From NCBI GenBank assembly GCA_963576735.1, contig OY755171.1:13826001-13890000 (forward strand): 64,000 nt of DNA, written 5' to 3'. The notes below the pieces were generated by a model. The model worked only from the letters and a program-made list of their open reading frames with translations. It was not told the DNA's origin and searched no databases. The position numbers were made by a program, and so were the translations under genes. Positions 34,161-44,418 of this stretch are shown one piece after another; within the stretch, counting starts at the first letter, position 1, and each line of letters begins with the position of its first letter. Origin of the DNA: Bedellia somnulentella. Taxonomy: Eukaryota; Arthropoda; Insecta; Lepidoptera; Bedelliidae.

Positions 34161-35369
34161 TTTATAGTTATTATAATAATGGCTGACATATGTTGGACAT
34201 GAAATAAAATAGGCAATAAAATAGAAAATGTAATAATTTTGATATTTGAAACTTTCAACGCTCATCGGCATTAGTGGATTATCGTAAGTAATTTTCAATA
34301 TATATGACATATTTTTAATTTAATATATTTGTAATAATAACTTTGATATTCCTTTATTAAATTTGGTATTTATAATAATAATAATAGTTTTAACTACTTG
34401 AATTAAAATATTCTTTTTTCAATTTTGTATTAATGATAATGACTATTTAAAGAACATGTTTGAAAAAACTATTTGTAGTATACCAAATGGTCCACATTTC
34501 TGAACTCAAATTTGCATGCCTGCAAAGGTAAAACATGTTGGTCTTTTTATGCTATAAGTAGTTGTTTTACCATGTTATAAAGGCAATTCAAGATATTTTA
34601 TTCTATTCAATAGATATTTTTTATGTAACTCTTATTCACATTCTCCGCTTCTTAAAACGAAATATCTCAATCCGTAACAGATTCCTAAGTGAATCCAAAA
34701 CACCAAAGTTTTATTAAACACAAAATTCACTTAAAATTGCAGGTGCTTGCCGCGAATTGCCGGTTTAGAAATTGCGTGTAACATCTGCAGTTTGACTTGA
34801 TTTGAATTACCGCAGTATTCAAGTCACATAATAAGTTTACTAATCATAAAATGCGATACAACTTCCTAAAACACCTTTAGTTATCTTTCTTACTTTCCTG
34901 CTCACTGTCCCTTAATTTACATAAAATACAACCGAGCAATTGCCTTGTCGTCGAGTTGAAACCAGAGTGGCATATAAATAAAAAGTGAATTTTGGCAGCT
35001 GGTTTCAAGAAAAGCAGTTTGGAACTGCTTAAAGAAACAATTATTATGTTTTAATTATTTTATCAATTAAGCATAAACTTCTACACATCGTGTATTGAAT
35101 GCTAATATACATGGTATTTAAGTGAAGTAAGCCTATTAAGTCTACATATACTTTTTCATTAATTTTGAACAACTGTTTACTTCTTATACTTTTATAATAA
35201 AATGAGTATATGAGTTTGATATTTTGGATCATATGATTCACAAACTGGAATAATAAACAAATGTGGAATAACTAATATAGTTTTTTTAATGACACGGTAT
35301 TTTTTATGTTGTATAATGTGAGTAAAATCGCATTTATATCTAAATTTGTACTACGTGTACGTAAGTGAT
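34161..35369. other. Unassigned AT-rich stretch
   Basis: No gene or repeat supported. Confidence 0.5.
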
Positions 35370-35373
35370 TTAA

Positions 35374-36354
35374 CCCTACAGTAGTCGCGCTGTAGAAAGT
35401 AGCGTTAGTGGTCGCGTGGATTACATGGGTATGCCAATTTTAATAATAAATAAAAAAATATATAGAATGTCAAAGAGTTATTTATTTAGTATCTTTTATT
35501 AAGACCTATTATTAAGCTATCAAAATAATTAACAAAACTTGCATTTTTATGCTATGTATTGATAAAAAAAAACCCTAACACTTATATTTTTATAAATCTG
35601 AAATCACATGTTTGACTTGCCGTCTTCTGTAGTAGTTTTTTGGCGAGCAATTCCTTTGGGACAGGAGGCACAAACACAATGTTCTGGCTTCAAGTTCTAC
35701 CTCTATTCGAAGGTGGAGTTTTTAACCAGGTAGTTTGATCTACCCCAGTGTAAAAGTCGGCGCGCCTTCTACGCTGCAGTGGTTCATCAGATTCAGACTC
35801 AGAACTATGTTCAAGTGCCTCACCTGGAATTTCTTCGTCTTGTTCAGACTCAGACTGATGATTCTGCTCTTCAAGGACATCTACTTCTTCGTCAGTACTT
35901 GAAGAGTCATCTGGAAAACTTCCCTGGTCATCATTTTCCTCCAGCCAGGCTAATATTTGAGCTTCCTGCTCACCGTTCATTATTTTTCTAAAATTAAATA
36001 AATAAAACTATTATTTTATAATCAAACAACAATAATATAGCAATATAACAATAATAATAATGTTTTAAAGGCATTTCACAAAAAAAAATTAAAAAAAATC
36101 ATCAAATTTATAAACAAAACGTGTAAAATATACTTACGTATTTGGTCGCGTGGATTACAGTGGTAGAACACCAACTTTGCGGAGCTCCTGCGACACAACC
36201 GCGCACGCCAGACGCCTGCGCTGCACAGAGCGCGTCCGTTAATTAACGGATTGAAAATACACGGCGCGGCAAACCGTTGGCGTTAACCGATTTTTTTAAA
36301 ATTTGAATTTAACACGCCTGGATTACATATGTAATCCACGCGACCAATGCCGGG
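35374..36354. mobile_element. Non-autonomous piggyBac element, complete ends
   Basis: The 981-bp element starts CCCTACAGTAGTCGCGC and ends, read inward from the other side, CCCGGCATTGGTCGCGTGG. Each end is flanked by TTAA (35370-35373 and 36355-36358). Terminal CCC and TTAA duplication are diagnostic of piggyBac. The 15-mer GGTCGCGTGGATTAC occurs three times, near 35412 and 36147 in direct orientation and near 36347 inverted, and probably marks transposase-binding repeats. The interior keeps only a transposase N-terminus. Confidence 0.92.
35582..35980 (-). pseudogene. piggyBac transposase remnant
   Basis: The frame starts MNGEQEAQILAWLEENDDQG, is rich in Asp, Glu and Ser for ~75 residues, and reaches FYTGVDQTTWLKTPPSNRGR. 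The pattern of an acidic N-terminus followed by Y.G.D.T.W...PP...RTR..NIV is typical of piggyBac transposases just before the catalytic core. A TGA stop at 35690-35692 replaces the expected Arg; the frame continues SQNIVFVPPVPKELLAKKLL to 35582. The whole DDD catalytic domain is deleted and the last ~25 residues could not be assigned. It cannot transpose by itself. A short acidic peptide of 96 residues could still be made. Confidence 0.85.
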
Positions 36355-36400
36355 TTAATAACATACAAATGATACAGCGGTACAATGTCTGCTTAAAATA

Positions 36401-36532
36401 AGACTTATCCCATAATTTAAATCTTTTTGTTCATGAAAACCTCATGTGGGGATTATGACTAATAAATAAAGAAAAGAAAAATTTCGACACAGGCGGGAAT
36501 CGAACCCGCGACCTCGGGTATACGCCCCGACG
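36401..36532 (-). mobile_element. SINE-C copy, 3' part (split by the Transib-like element)
   Basis: On the minus strand this holds the second half of the tRNA-like head (GAGGTCGCGGGTTCGATTCC), the body TGTCGAAATTTTTCTTTTC and the tail CCCCACATGAGGTTTTCATG. The first half of the head continues at 37428-37462 beyond the inserted element. Confidence 0.85.
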
Positions 36533-37427
36533 CACATACTGGTATTTTTGAATTCTAGTCGGACAAAATTATTTTTGTGTCTTATTGGATTCTATTTAGC
36601 TTAGAATGTTACCCGGTTGCACATCCAGCATAGCGCGGGAGAACCCAGGGTCAAAACAATTTGGTCCCTTTTAAAATTCTGGTCTATTAAGATATTTTCT
36701 CTTAAAAATTCTAATTTGGCATCCAAATTGGGTAAATCTTCATTTTAATTCGATAACAAAAGTAGCGTCGGGTCGCAACTCTTACTCCTGAAGTACCTTC
36801 GGAACCTAAAAGAAGAAAATATAATATAAAACTAACTTCAAAAAAAAAAGAAATTTACATTTTATCGAAAAACTATCTTCTTTTGGTTTAAAAAAAGTCA
36901 TGTATCCGGACGTATCCGGATGTGTTTTCATTGTATTTTAGAAGGGTATTATGTCTAAAACAACCCTCAATAAAAATCATAGCCGGGTATATCCGGGTAC
37001 CCAAACAAAAACCTTAGCAAAGAACAAAATGTATCAAAATCGGAGTATGAAACTAAGTGGTTTTTCATTAGTTCAAAAAAAGACATAGTTAATTAGGTTA
37101 TGACTGTTCTTTAAAACCACTAATAAAGCCACTTACCTACTCTATAAGAATCCATCACTTTCAAACTGCAAGGTAAACTTTGAAATCTTTAAAAAAATCC
37201 TTAAAGTTGTCGATTTTTAAGGCCGCCGAGAACTGATTCAATGCACAAGTTAAAACGATCGAGTTCCGACTGTCGTTGTGCGCACGGCGGACAAAATATG
37301 AGGGTAGATGTGCCTAAACATAGTTCATCGGTTTGTTATCTCTACTTGGAACTAGTTTTTAGGTTCATAATGGCAATTTCGTAATTGGGGTTTTTGTCCG
37401 ACTAGATTTCAAAAATACTTGTCCGTG
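36533..37427. mobile_element. Non-autonomous Transib-like DNA transposon
   Basis: The 895-bp insert has terminal inverted repeats of ~34 bases. The left end starts CACATACTGGTATTTTTGAA, and the right end, read inward, starts CACGGACAAGTATTTTTGAA; both continue with [TA]TCTAGTCGGAC. It is flanked by the 5-bp duplication CGACG (36528-36532 and 37428-37432). Removing the insert restores the exact SINE-C head seen at 37546-37580. A 5-bp CGNCG-type duplication and ends beginning CAC are the hallmarks of Transib, the superfamily related to RAG1. No transposase frame is present. The assignment rests on ends and duplication only. Confidence 0.75.
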
Positions 37428-37462
37428 CGACGCTCTGCCAATTGAGCCACCGTGTCAATGGC
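37428..37462 (-). mobile_element. SINE-C copy, 5' head part (split)
   Basis: The minus strand reads GGTGGCTCAATTGGCAGAGC then GTCG: the A-box half of the tRNA-like head that belongs with 36401-36532. Confidence 0.85.
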
Positions 37463-37539
37463 TGCCAGCGCGAAATTCTTCTATCCTTTATTTCTTTTAC
37501 ACTTTTAAGTAGTGTTTGTGTTTCCTACCTCCGAATTTT

Positions 37540-37630
37540 TACTAATTGGCAGAGCGTCGGGGCGTATACCCGAGGTCGTGGGTTCGATTCCCGCCTGTGT
37601 CGAAATTTTTCTTTCCTTTATTTATTAGTA
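37540..37630 (+). mobile_element. SINE-C copy with intact tRNA-like head
   Basis: 'ctaattggcagagcgtcggg', GCGTATACCCGAGG, the B box GGGTTCGATTCCCGCC, then TGTCGAAATTTTTCTTTCC and TTTATTTATTAGTA. It lacks the 3' tail. It gives the uninterrupted version of the site into which the Transib-like element inserted about 110 bases upstream. The head lacks the usual U33 and a complete acceptor stem, so it is not a working tRNA. Confidence 0.8.
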
Positions 37631-37837
37631 AGACTTATCCCTTTCATTTCACTGATGTCGTATTAGGCGACTAAAGATATTGGGTCTTTAAGTCATTTGT
37701 TGGGCAATGTAGCTACAGACCCATCACTAACCACCCTATATTTTATAATAAGTACCCAACTCAACTTTTAAAAGCTTCTGAAGCTACCCTTTTTGGGATT
37801 TATAACTGTACGTATATGTATGTACGAGTATGTATGG
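37631..37837 (+). mobile_element. SINE-B copy, diverged
   Basis: 'gatgtcgtattaggcgacta' and 'aagatattgggtctt', 'acagacccatcactaacca', then 'ctaccctttttgggatttat' and GTACGTATATGTATGTACG. Confidence 0.75.
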
Positions 37838-38040
37838 ATAAAATAAAAATATAAGAATACACAATCTAAAAAATATTTCATAAATCACTGCCGATTGCTG
37901 GCAGGGTTACAAGTAAGCCTACTTCACTAGCCCTTTGTAATGCCAAACTGATACGTTGGGCAAAATATGCCACCAGTCCTTGGAAACCACATACGGTTTT
38001 ACGAAGTGCACTAAAATATGTTTTTAATACTCTCATTTCA

Positions 38041-38429
38041 AACTCAAACCTTCACGCCATAATATATCCCGAAGGGGCTTGCAGAGGTACTAATACTTCT
38101 AAAAATAAGGGGAAGGCGTATCGCCGTTTTGTATGAATACACTGTTACATGACTATGTACAACTTTACTCAGCCATGTGGGTTTCTTTGCGATGTTTTCC
38201 CTCATCGTTAAAAACCATTATAAATGATGATAGTTTTGGTTATAATTATAACGTCCGCCCAAAAAATAATTTTTATTTTTGTTTATGTAACGAATGCTAC
38301 GTCATAATAATGTTTGTGTGCCAAATTAATAAATTTATTAACCACATACATGTCTTTAGAAAAGACAAATTGGTGCAGACCCTCATAGCCCGCACAAAAA
38401 ACAGTGCTCTACCCACTGATCCACCATGT
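38041..38429 (-). mobile_element. SINE-A copy 5 with an internal insertion
   Basis: The minus-strand copy has 3' hairpin CCCGAAGGGG, AAAACGGCGATACGCC, CCATGTGGGTTTC and the head with ACCCACTGATCCACCATG. About 108 bases (38226-38333, including 'cgtccgcccaaaaaataatt') interrupt the body between its AACCAT.ATAAAT and TTAACCACAC parts; ATAAAT is repeated on both sides. The hairpin-proximal part is also shortened. Confidence 0.8.
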
Positions 38430-38938
38430 TTGATACTGATGCTTTTAATATTGGTAAATGATACCTAGGCTCTTTGTGTCAAGAATATCAACAGAGAATA
38501 TGGTAAAGATATGGAAAACCAGATTACTGAAAAAAAATGTTTTAAATCAACTATCCCAAGACATAAAAAAATTGTACATAGGTAAGTGATGATGATGTTT
38601 TTATGACACCAAAATATATCACTGCAATCGCGTATGATTTATTTTTATTCGCTGTAGGAAGAACCATGGCACAAAGCACATAACTCAAGTAAAACCAGTT
38701 CTGAAGCAATAGGTAATTTCGTAACATTTTGCTTCGACTTGTGTCTCGGTCAGGGACGGAACCCTAATTCACATATTATATTTTTTCATTAAAAGGCAGT
38801 TTTTTTAATTACTAATAAAATCTAATTTGTGAAGGTAAATGACTCAGTTTTACTCTCATATAGATCTTATTTTAGTGTGACGAAGTTTCCAATGTTGCGT
38901 ATATATTTTGTATATGTATATTGTGTTTGCCTATTTAT

Positions 38939-38975
38939 TAACCGACTTCAAAAAAAGGAGTGTTCTCAATCAAAT
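38939..38975 (+). repeat. 'CCGACTTCAAAAAAAGGAG' repeat fragment
   Basis: TTAACCGACTTCAAAAAAAG followed by GAGTGTTCTCAAT matches the start of the repeat at 44419, a lepidopteran interspersed repeat of unclear class. Confidence 0.6.
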
Positions 38976-39300
38976 TTTCTTTCAATTCAATTTCTCAAAG
39001 ATGTCTACTTTTTGTCAGCATAATAATTGTATTCTAATTTCTTCCACGAATATACGGCAAGCAAGTTGATATAAATAAGAGCAAATAATTGGAATATTCT
39101 TAAGCCAATACTAATCGATAAAGCTATATTGCACATTCATTTTAAATCATTTAAATTAAGACTATTTGGCACAAATTGTAAAGAATGGATTAGTACTAGG
39201 TCTTTTATTATAAAATCAATCCAAGCGATTGTTCAAAAAACGTAACAAAACCTTAGATTTGTTGGATTAATACAAAAAATATTCATTCATGTATGATAAC

Positions 39301-39881
39301 CAGTGGTCGGAGTAGGTATATTGATTTTAGATACTTGCGTCATGATATCATAACATGGACATGCATTTCTTCCGGAATGTACCGGAGTTTCCAAAAATTT
39401 GGTAAATAGAGTAATAAAATAAAAAACTATATGTGAGCAAACAAAATTGTTTATTGTTAATACAAATAATCATTATTACAGTTTTATTAAAAATAATTAT
39501 TTTTAATACTCATCGGTTACAAGTTCTACATTTTGATTTTCTTTCTCTATACAATTAAAATAAATAACTATATTTTTTTCAATATTTTCTAATTTTAAGC
39601 TATTTCTTTTAACATCTAAGATCCATTTGTAAGTGGAAAATTATCGTTCAACATCTGTAGATGTCAATGGAGCGAATTTGAAATAAAGTTTCTGATTAAT
39701 TGCTACGCTTTTTTCAATACTCTCGCTGTATTCTCTAATTGTATCTAAATCTGGATTTCGTTCCATAACTGATTCTATTTTATTTTTTATCATAATAATC
39801 CGGAAACTCGGAGGCGTATCCATATTTACATATACGTTTGATGTCAGTGACCTTAATTCAATATACCTACTCCGACCACTG
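39301..39881. mobile_element. Non-autonomous hAT element, complete ends
   Basis: The 581-bp element has 24-bp terminal inverted repeats identical at both ends for CAGTGGTCGGAGTAGGTATA and four more bases (TTGA). It is flanked by the exact 8-bp duplication ATGATAAC (39293-39300 and 39882-39889). CAG-type ends and 8-bp duplications define hAT transposons. The interior retains the end of a transposase gene on the minus strand. Confidence 0.93.
39503..39823 (-). pseudogene. hAT transposase C-terminal dimerisation domain, broken
   Basis: The frame reads MDTPPSFRIIMIKNKIESVM, then LYFKFAPLTSTDVER, a TAA stop at 39641-39643, and in the same frame FSTYKWMLDVKRNSLKLENI and NIVIYFN, ending at 39503. 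PLTS..VER.FS..K......R..L..ENIE....I.FN is the conserved C-terminal dimerisation region of hAT transposases. The stop sits where a Ser is usual, so the domain is inactive here. The catalytic part is absent, which fits internal deletion of a full element. Confidence 0.85.
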
Positions 39882-39989
39882 ATGATAACTATTTACCAGT
39901 AATATATTCAGTCACAAAAAAGCTGCATATTTGTTCAGCAGCAACTTATTCTTTTTTCTTTTCTTCTCTTCTGTCGCAACATAAAAATG

Positions 39990-40150
39990 CATAGAATCGG
40001 CGCCAATCGCAGGAACCCGCGGGGGTACCCGGTAATAAGGGCCACGGAAGGTAGGAAGGGGGGGCTCGCTGCGCATGCGCAGAGCGGAACGCCAGATCGT
40101 GCCGCGCCGCGGAGCGCAACCGCAACGAGGTGCGTGGCTACATCTCAGAT
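39990..40150. promoter_or_regulatory. GC-rich island with NRF-1-like site
   Basis: About 160 GC-rich bases in an AT-rich region. They contain TGCGCATGCGCA (40070-40081), a perfect palindromic match to the NRF-1 (fly ewg) consensus YGCGCAYGCGCR, and a second half-site-like CATGCGCAG near 40349. It may be a promoter of an unannotated or non-coding transcript. No exon could be identified. Confidence 0.35.
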
Positions 40151-40569
40151 TTGAGATGCAACTTTAACGTGTTATGAGATTTTGTATATTATATGCATGA
40201 TTAACCCCTAACCACTGACGTACGTACTTCATACGTCTCCCAAATGATTTTTTGTTCATACTTCTTATTTGCGCCCAAATTCGACCGCATCCTATCGGGT
40301 AATTTCCTAAACGCCAGTGCCACATACGCAGCGAGGGGTACGGATGCCTAGCATGCGCAGAAACAGGTAAGATCGATGATCAGACGTATGTCGTACGTAT
40401 GGTCAGTGTCGGAATTACTTTTTTTGGGTCTCATTGGTCGTATCTAAGGCAACGATAAGACCCCAGAAGTTGGGCAATCAAGCACAAAAACACAAAAGTT
40501 TAAATCAATAAAGAATTGCTACATGTAGAGAACTGGTGCTGTACTGTATGTGCCAATCTGTAACGTTAC

Positions 40570-40614
40570 GTGTCTTAAGTCTTAATCCCCTTATAGAAAT
40601 AAGACCTAAGACAC
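40570..40614. repeat. Short inverted repeat
   Basis: GTGTCTTAAGTCTTA and its near-complement TAAGACCTAAGACAC are about 15 bases apart (one mismatch). Confidence 0.55.
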
Positions 40615-40697
40615 GAAACCCGGAGAGCAAAGAGACTAATAAAACAAAGAAATAAATTACACCAGTTTATTAAAAATTAAATATACACAATAAAACA

Positions 40698-40998
40698 GAA
40701 AATAAAAATAAAAATAAAAATAAAATAATATCCTCACCATCCCTCACCCTCCTTAGTGGCTAATCCCCAGAAATGGGGATAGCCACCCCTCCCCTCTATC
40801 GCCTGGGGAGGTGTCCAATGACCGGGGGGGACGTTCCCCCCGTGCCGAAGCTGGGCCATGGGGGCAACCCTGACGCCCATCCCGCGCGTGCCAAACCTGG
40901 TCCTTTGTGCTGCGTGGATGAACCTGATGACACTACCCTTAGTCGCCTTTTACGGAGAGTAAAAAGTACTATTATTCAATAGCAACACTACACAGCTA
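40698..40998 (-). mobile_element. Divergent SINE-B relative with GC-rich body and (TTTTA)n tail
   Basis: On the minus strand it begins GCTGTGTAGTGTTGC and has CGTAAAAGGCGACTAAGGG, both as in SINE-B. It ends with the hairpin GGCTATCCCC...GGGGATTAGCC, equivalent to the SINE-B GGCTACCCC...GGGATTTATAGCC. The ~150 bases between are GC-rich and unlike SINE-B, and the tail is (TTTTTA)n instead of (TATG)n. I read it as a related SINE family that uses a different LINE tail. The plus-strand frame at 40773-40982 is a shadow. Confidence 0.6.
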
Positions 40999-43305
40999 AT
41001 ATTTATATCACATACAAATATAAGCGATGCTTTATTGTTAACAGGTCTGGCAGTTTGTTAAGATGACGTAGCATTATTTGATGTAATATTTACTGTAAGA
41101 ACAAAAAATCAATACTCAATATTTCAAAACTACATGATAAGCAACAAAGCCACTCTACAGCCAAAGCAGTTTTCTAGGGAACATGCACCTTTTGAAGCAC
41201 AACTCTAAATTGTACTATTAAATGTTAACAATTAAAATAAAGTTTAAAATTTGGAGATAACCAAATTTTTGTGCATTAAATCTTAATCATTTTTGAGTAC
41301 CTCAAAAAAACCAAAAATGTTAAATTAAAAAGTAAATAATAAGTATATCTTTTGTATAACATAAAACTCATATTGTACTCTGTATAAAAGAAAACGCGTT
41401 TGAGTCGGTGAAAAAAACTTAACGACGGTTTGATTTGATTGATGTTTAATGTAGTGGTAATGACAAATAACGACACTAGTAAATAAGGGCTGATGGAGTC
41501 CTTACTTGGCAAAACCTTTTTTAATTTAATGCGAGAATAATTCTTTATGAAATTTTGCAATTGCAAAGTGGATAGACAAATTCAAAAATTGCCATCTACA
41601 TAAAATAAAATACAGTAAGAAATATTGCAGAAAAATAAAATAAAGTTAAGGAAATATAATAAAATTGTATTTTTACTCTTATAAGAAATGGCGTTGGTAT
41701 CAATGTTACGTTAAGACCCATCAGAAAAAAATATGGATTTCATTGTAGTTTTAAAGATTACCTTTTTCACACAAGAGTCACAATGAAAATGAAACAAACT
41801 TCATCATGCTTGTTGCGTCTACAAGTCTTAAAGTAATAAAAATGTTGTCAAAATAACGTCACAGTTATGTATTAAGCAACAATAACACTTTTCATTATCT
41901 TATTGAGAATTTTATCCTGGCATTTATGCTCAAGTTTGCAGTACAAAACCAGAGTACACAAAGTCATTTTCAAACAAATTTACTATTATCTATCACACTA
42001 TGATGATTAAGCGTACTGTTTAAATATGCTTGAATAAGTTATAAATCATTAAGACACTATAATGTGACTAAGAATAAATATTGATAAAAGCTAAAAAGAA
42101 AGGTGTTATTAAAGACATCAACGCGTGTTCAGTCAAAAAGTACTCCACTTTTATACTTCAGAGAAGAGATATCAAACCATTTATTTTACTAATTTAGTTT
42201 GCCTTGAAGTATGTATCTTAAGTTGTATTTTATCCAACGAACATAGTTTTGTTGTATATATATACTCCTGATAGTGTGATAAATAATTTGTTTGCATCAT
42301 AATCATTTCACTTAAAATCTCAAATATTCTATATAGTAGAATATTTTATTATTTCGAGTATATACTCTGACATTCAGGTTTTGTCACTTAAAATTTTAAT
42401 TATAACTTTGGTAAATTTGTTTCATTAGAATTGTAGACGTCACAATCGTGATAATCTGACTCTTAATTCAGCTCATTATTAATAGTGACAAGACTATGTG
42501 GCAAGAGGAATAATTTTCATAAGTCAAACAGCGTGGTGAGGTCGATGATCTCGCGGGCCATTCTTATTCAATAAATTTTGAAACCCATTCCTCTTTATTT
42601 TTATGTATGTTTTTACCATTAATGCCATGTATATCTATCAAATCCAGACTATTATTTTTATGTGCAATTAAATATAATTTGCTGAGTATTAATTGCACAC
42701 CAGTATTAATATACCCGATTAAAATAAAACTTATTTCGCTATCGAATACATACTTCGGGTAGATTTACAAAAAAACACTGAAAAAGCGTAAGTCATCAAA
42801 ACATACGACCTTTGAGGGGTTGTTGCCAAAAACATTATCGGTCTATCTATAATCAACAATATTTGCCGACATTATTAATCTTAATTTAATTCATATATGT
42901 AAAATATATTGCAATACATTTTAAAGGATCAAAGCTGAATGAACCAAGACCAGTGAGACCGGCTTGCTGAGGAAATTTTTATGTGACCAGCGACCAGCAC
43001 TCTTGCATATATTTACTTAAAAAAGCACGCCCTACTTAGCTCGCCACTCAAACAAGTCAATTATTACCTCAAACACTCAAGTACTTGCTGCAAATACATT
43101 ACTTAAGGCTGCGTAGGAAATTGGTGATGCAACATTAGCGTTCTTTTTTTCTTAAAATGTAGAAAATAGAATATATTGGAAAACTCTTTATTGTACATCG
43201 CAGTTAAAGTATTTTACATAGATTATGTTTTAATATGGAATTTAATGACTTAATGTACTATGAACGATATTCTTTGCTTGGTGTGGATAGTGTACGGGAC
43301 AGTGT
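40999..43305. other. Repeat-poor AT-rich region
   Basis: About 2.3 kb without a recognisable mobile element or gene. The 96-residue minus-strand frame at 41276-41566 is Phe/Leu/Lys-rich with no domain and is probably chance. Confidence 0.45.
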
Positions 43306-43390
43306 GTGTCACGTGTTTGGGGGCAGACCTATCGCCGTTTTGTACGAATTTTCCTCATGATGTTTTCCGTTACAGGAACAACCAAGATAA
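43306..43390 (-). mobile_element. SINE-A older copy, 3'-side half
   Basis: 'ggggcagacctatcgccgtt', 'ttgtacgaattttcctcatg' and 'aaccaagataaatta' are the middle of SINE-A on the minus strand. The other half lies at 43788-43900; a younger SINE-A was inserted between them. Confidence 0.8.
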
Positions 43391-43406
43391 ATTAAGTACA
43401 ACATAA
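43391..43406 (+). repeat. Left target duplication of the nested SINE-A
   Basis: ATTAAGTACAACATAA recurs as ATTAAGTACAAACATAA at 43787-43803, differing by one inserted A. Confidence 0.75.
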
Positions 43407-43772
43407 TAAACATAATACATAAACGTTCACGCCGAATATCCCCGAAGGGGTTGGCAGAGGTACTAATACTTCTGAACATCACGTGACTTTGTCACCTGGT
43501 GTTCAGAGTACCCACGTTTTGCATGGACAGTGTACTCACGTGATAGGGGGCAGGCCTATCGTCGTTTTGTACGAATACACTGTCACATGACTAAGTACAA
43601 CTCAGCCATGTGGGTTTCCTCACGATGTTTTCCCTCACCGTTAACAACCATGGTAAATTAACTACACATATGTCTTTAGAAAAGACAAATTGGTGTAGGC
43701 CCGACCCAGGATTAGAACACTAGTCGTTTGCACGATAACCGAGTGTTCTACCCACTGGGCTATCACGGTTGC
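43402..43772 (-). mobile_element. SINE-A copy 6, young, nested in an older copy
   Basis: Full-length minus-strand copy with intact hairpin CCCCGAAGGGG, CACGTGACTTTGTCACCTGG and TATCACGTGAGTACACTGTC, and head CAACCGTGATAGCCCAGTGG. It is bracketed by a ~16-bp target duplication and splits an older, more diverged SINE-A in the same orientation. Confidence 0.93.
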
Positions 43773-43787
43773 ATTAAGTTGCATTAA

Positions 43788-43900
43788 TTAAGTACAAACA
43801 TAACTTTAAAAAAGACAAATTGGTATAAGCCCGACCCGGGGATCCAACCGACGCTTCTCGTCATGATAAGCGCATGTGCTTACCACTGAGATCTTGGTTG
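43788..43900 (-). mobile_element. SINE-A older copy, tRNA-head half
   Basis: AAAAGACAAATTGGTATAAG, CCCGACCCGGGGATCC and TTACCACTGAGATCTTGG: linker plus head of the copy whose remainder is 43306-43390. Both boxes carry mutations. Confidence 0.8.
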
Positions 43901-43944
43901 ATATTATATTATATAAAAGAATAAACATTTGTTTATACATTTGT

Positions 43945-44097
43945 TGTGTAGTGTCGGCTTAAAGCAGCACTACCACATTTCTGCCCGTGGGTGTTCGTAA
44001 GAGGTTACTAAGGGTTTTCCTCACTCAACTTCCAAAAGTGGCTGATAATTTTTATCCTGAAGCCTTGGCTACCTCTTTTAGGTTCCTCTCTTATGTA
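43945..44097 (+). mobile_element. SINE-B copy with internal deletion
   Basis: TGTGTAGTGTCGGCTTAAAG, 'gggtgttcgtaagaggttac', 'taagggttttcctcactcaa' and 'ctgaagccttggctacctct'. About 80 bases (GGCGATGCGG...) are deleted and the tail is lost. Confidence 0.8.
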
Positions 44098-44418
44098 ATG
44101 TGTGTATTTATTTTTCTGTTATGTTTTTTTTCAATAATTTATACTGTAATTAATACAGGAATTATAACCATGTCTAAGAGTAGAAAATATTTCTAAATAT
44201 GTTTTTATTATTTGCTGAGCCTGAAACCATTTCTTGCCTTGGGTAGTGTGTATTTTGCTATTGTTATTGTATGTGTTTTGTATTTTATAATTCAAGTTCC
44301 TCTTCTCTCAGTTGTAAGATCATATATATTTTGTTGTGCCTCAGTTATGCCCTGGAGTAATGAATGAATATATTTCGTCCTTCCTGTATTTTGTATGTAG
44401 TCACAAGCAATATTTTTA

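Noticed and set aside
35374..36354. Repeated GGTCGCGTGGATTAC as a CRISPR-like array
   Set aside because: Three copies at irregular spacing and mixed orientation within a piggyBac element are transposase-binding repeats; the genome is eukaryotic.
37540..37600. Possible tRNA gene
   Set aside because: A- and B-box-like sequences are good, but the acceptor stem is incomplete, the residue before the anticodon is not U, and the sequence continues into a SINE body shared by other copies.
40773..40982. 69-residue GC-rich plus-strand frame
   Set aside because: It lies antisense in the GC-rich SINE-B relative and mirrors its composition.
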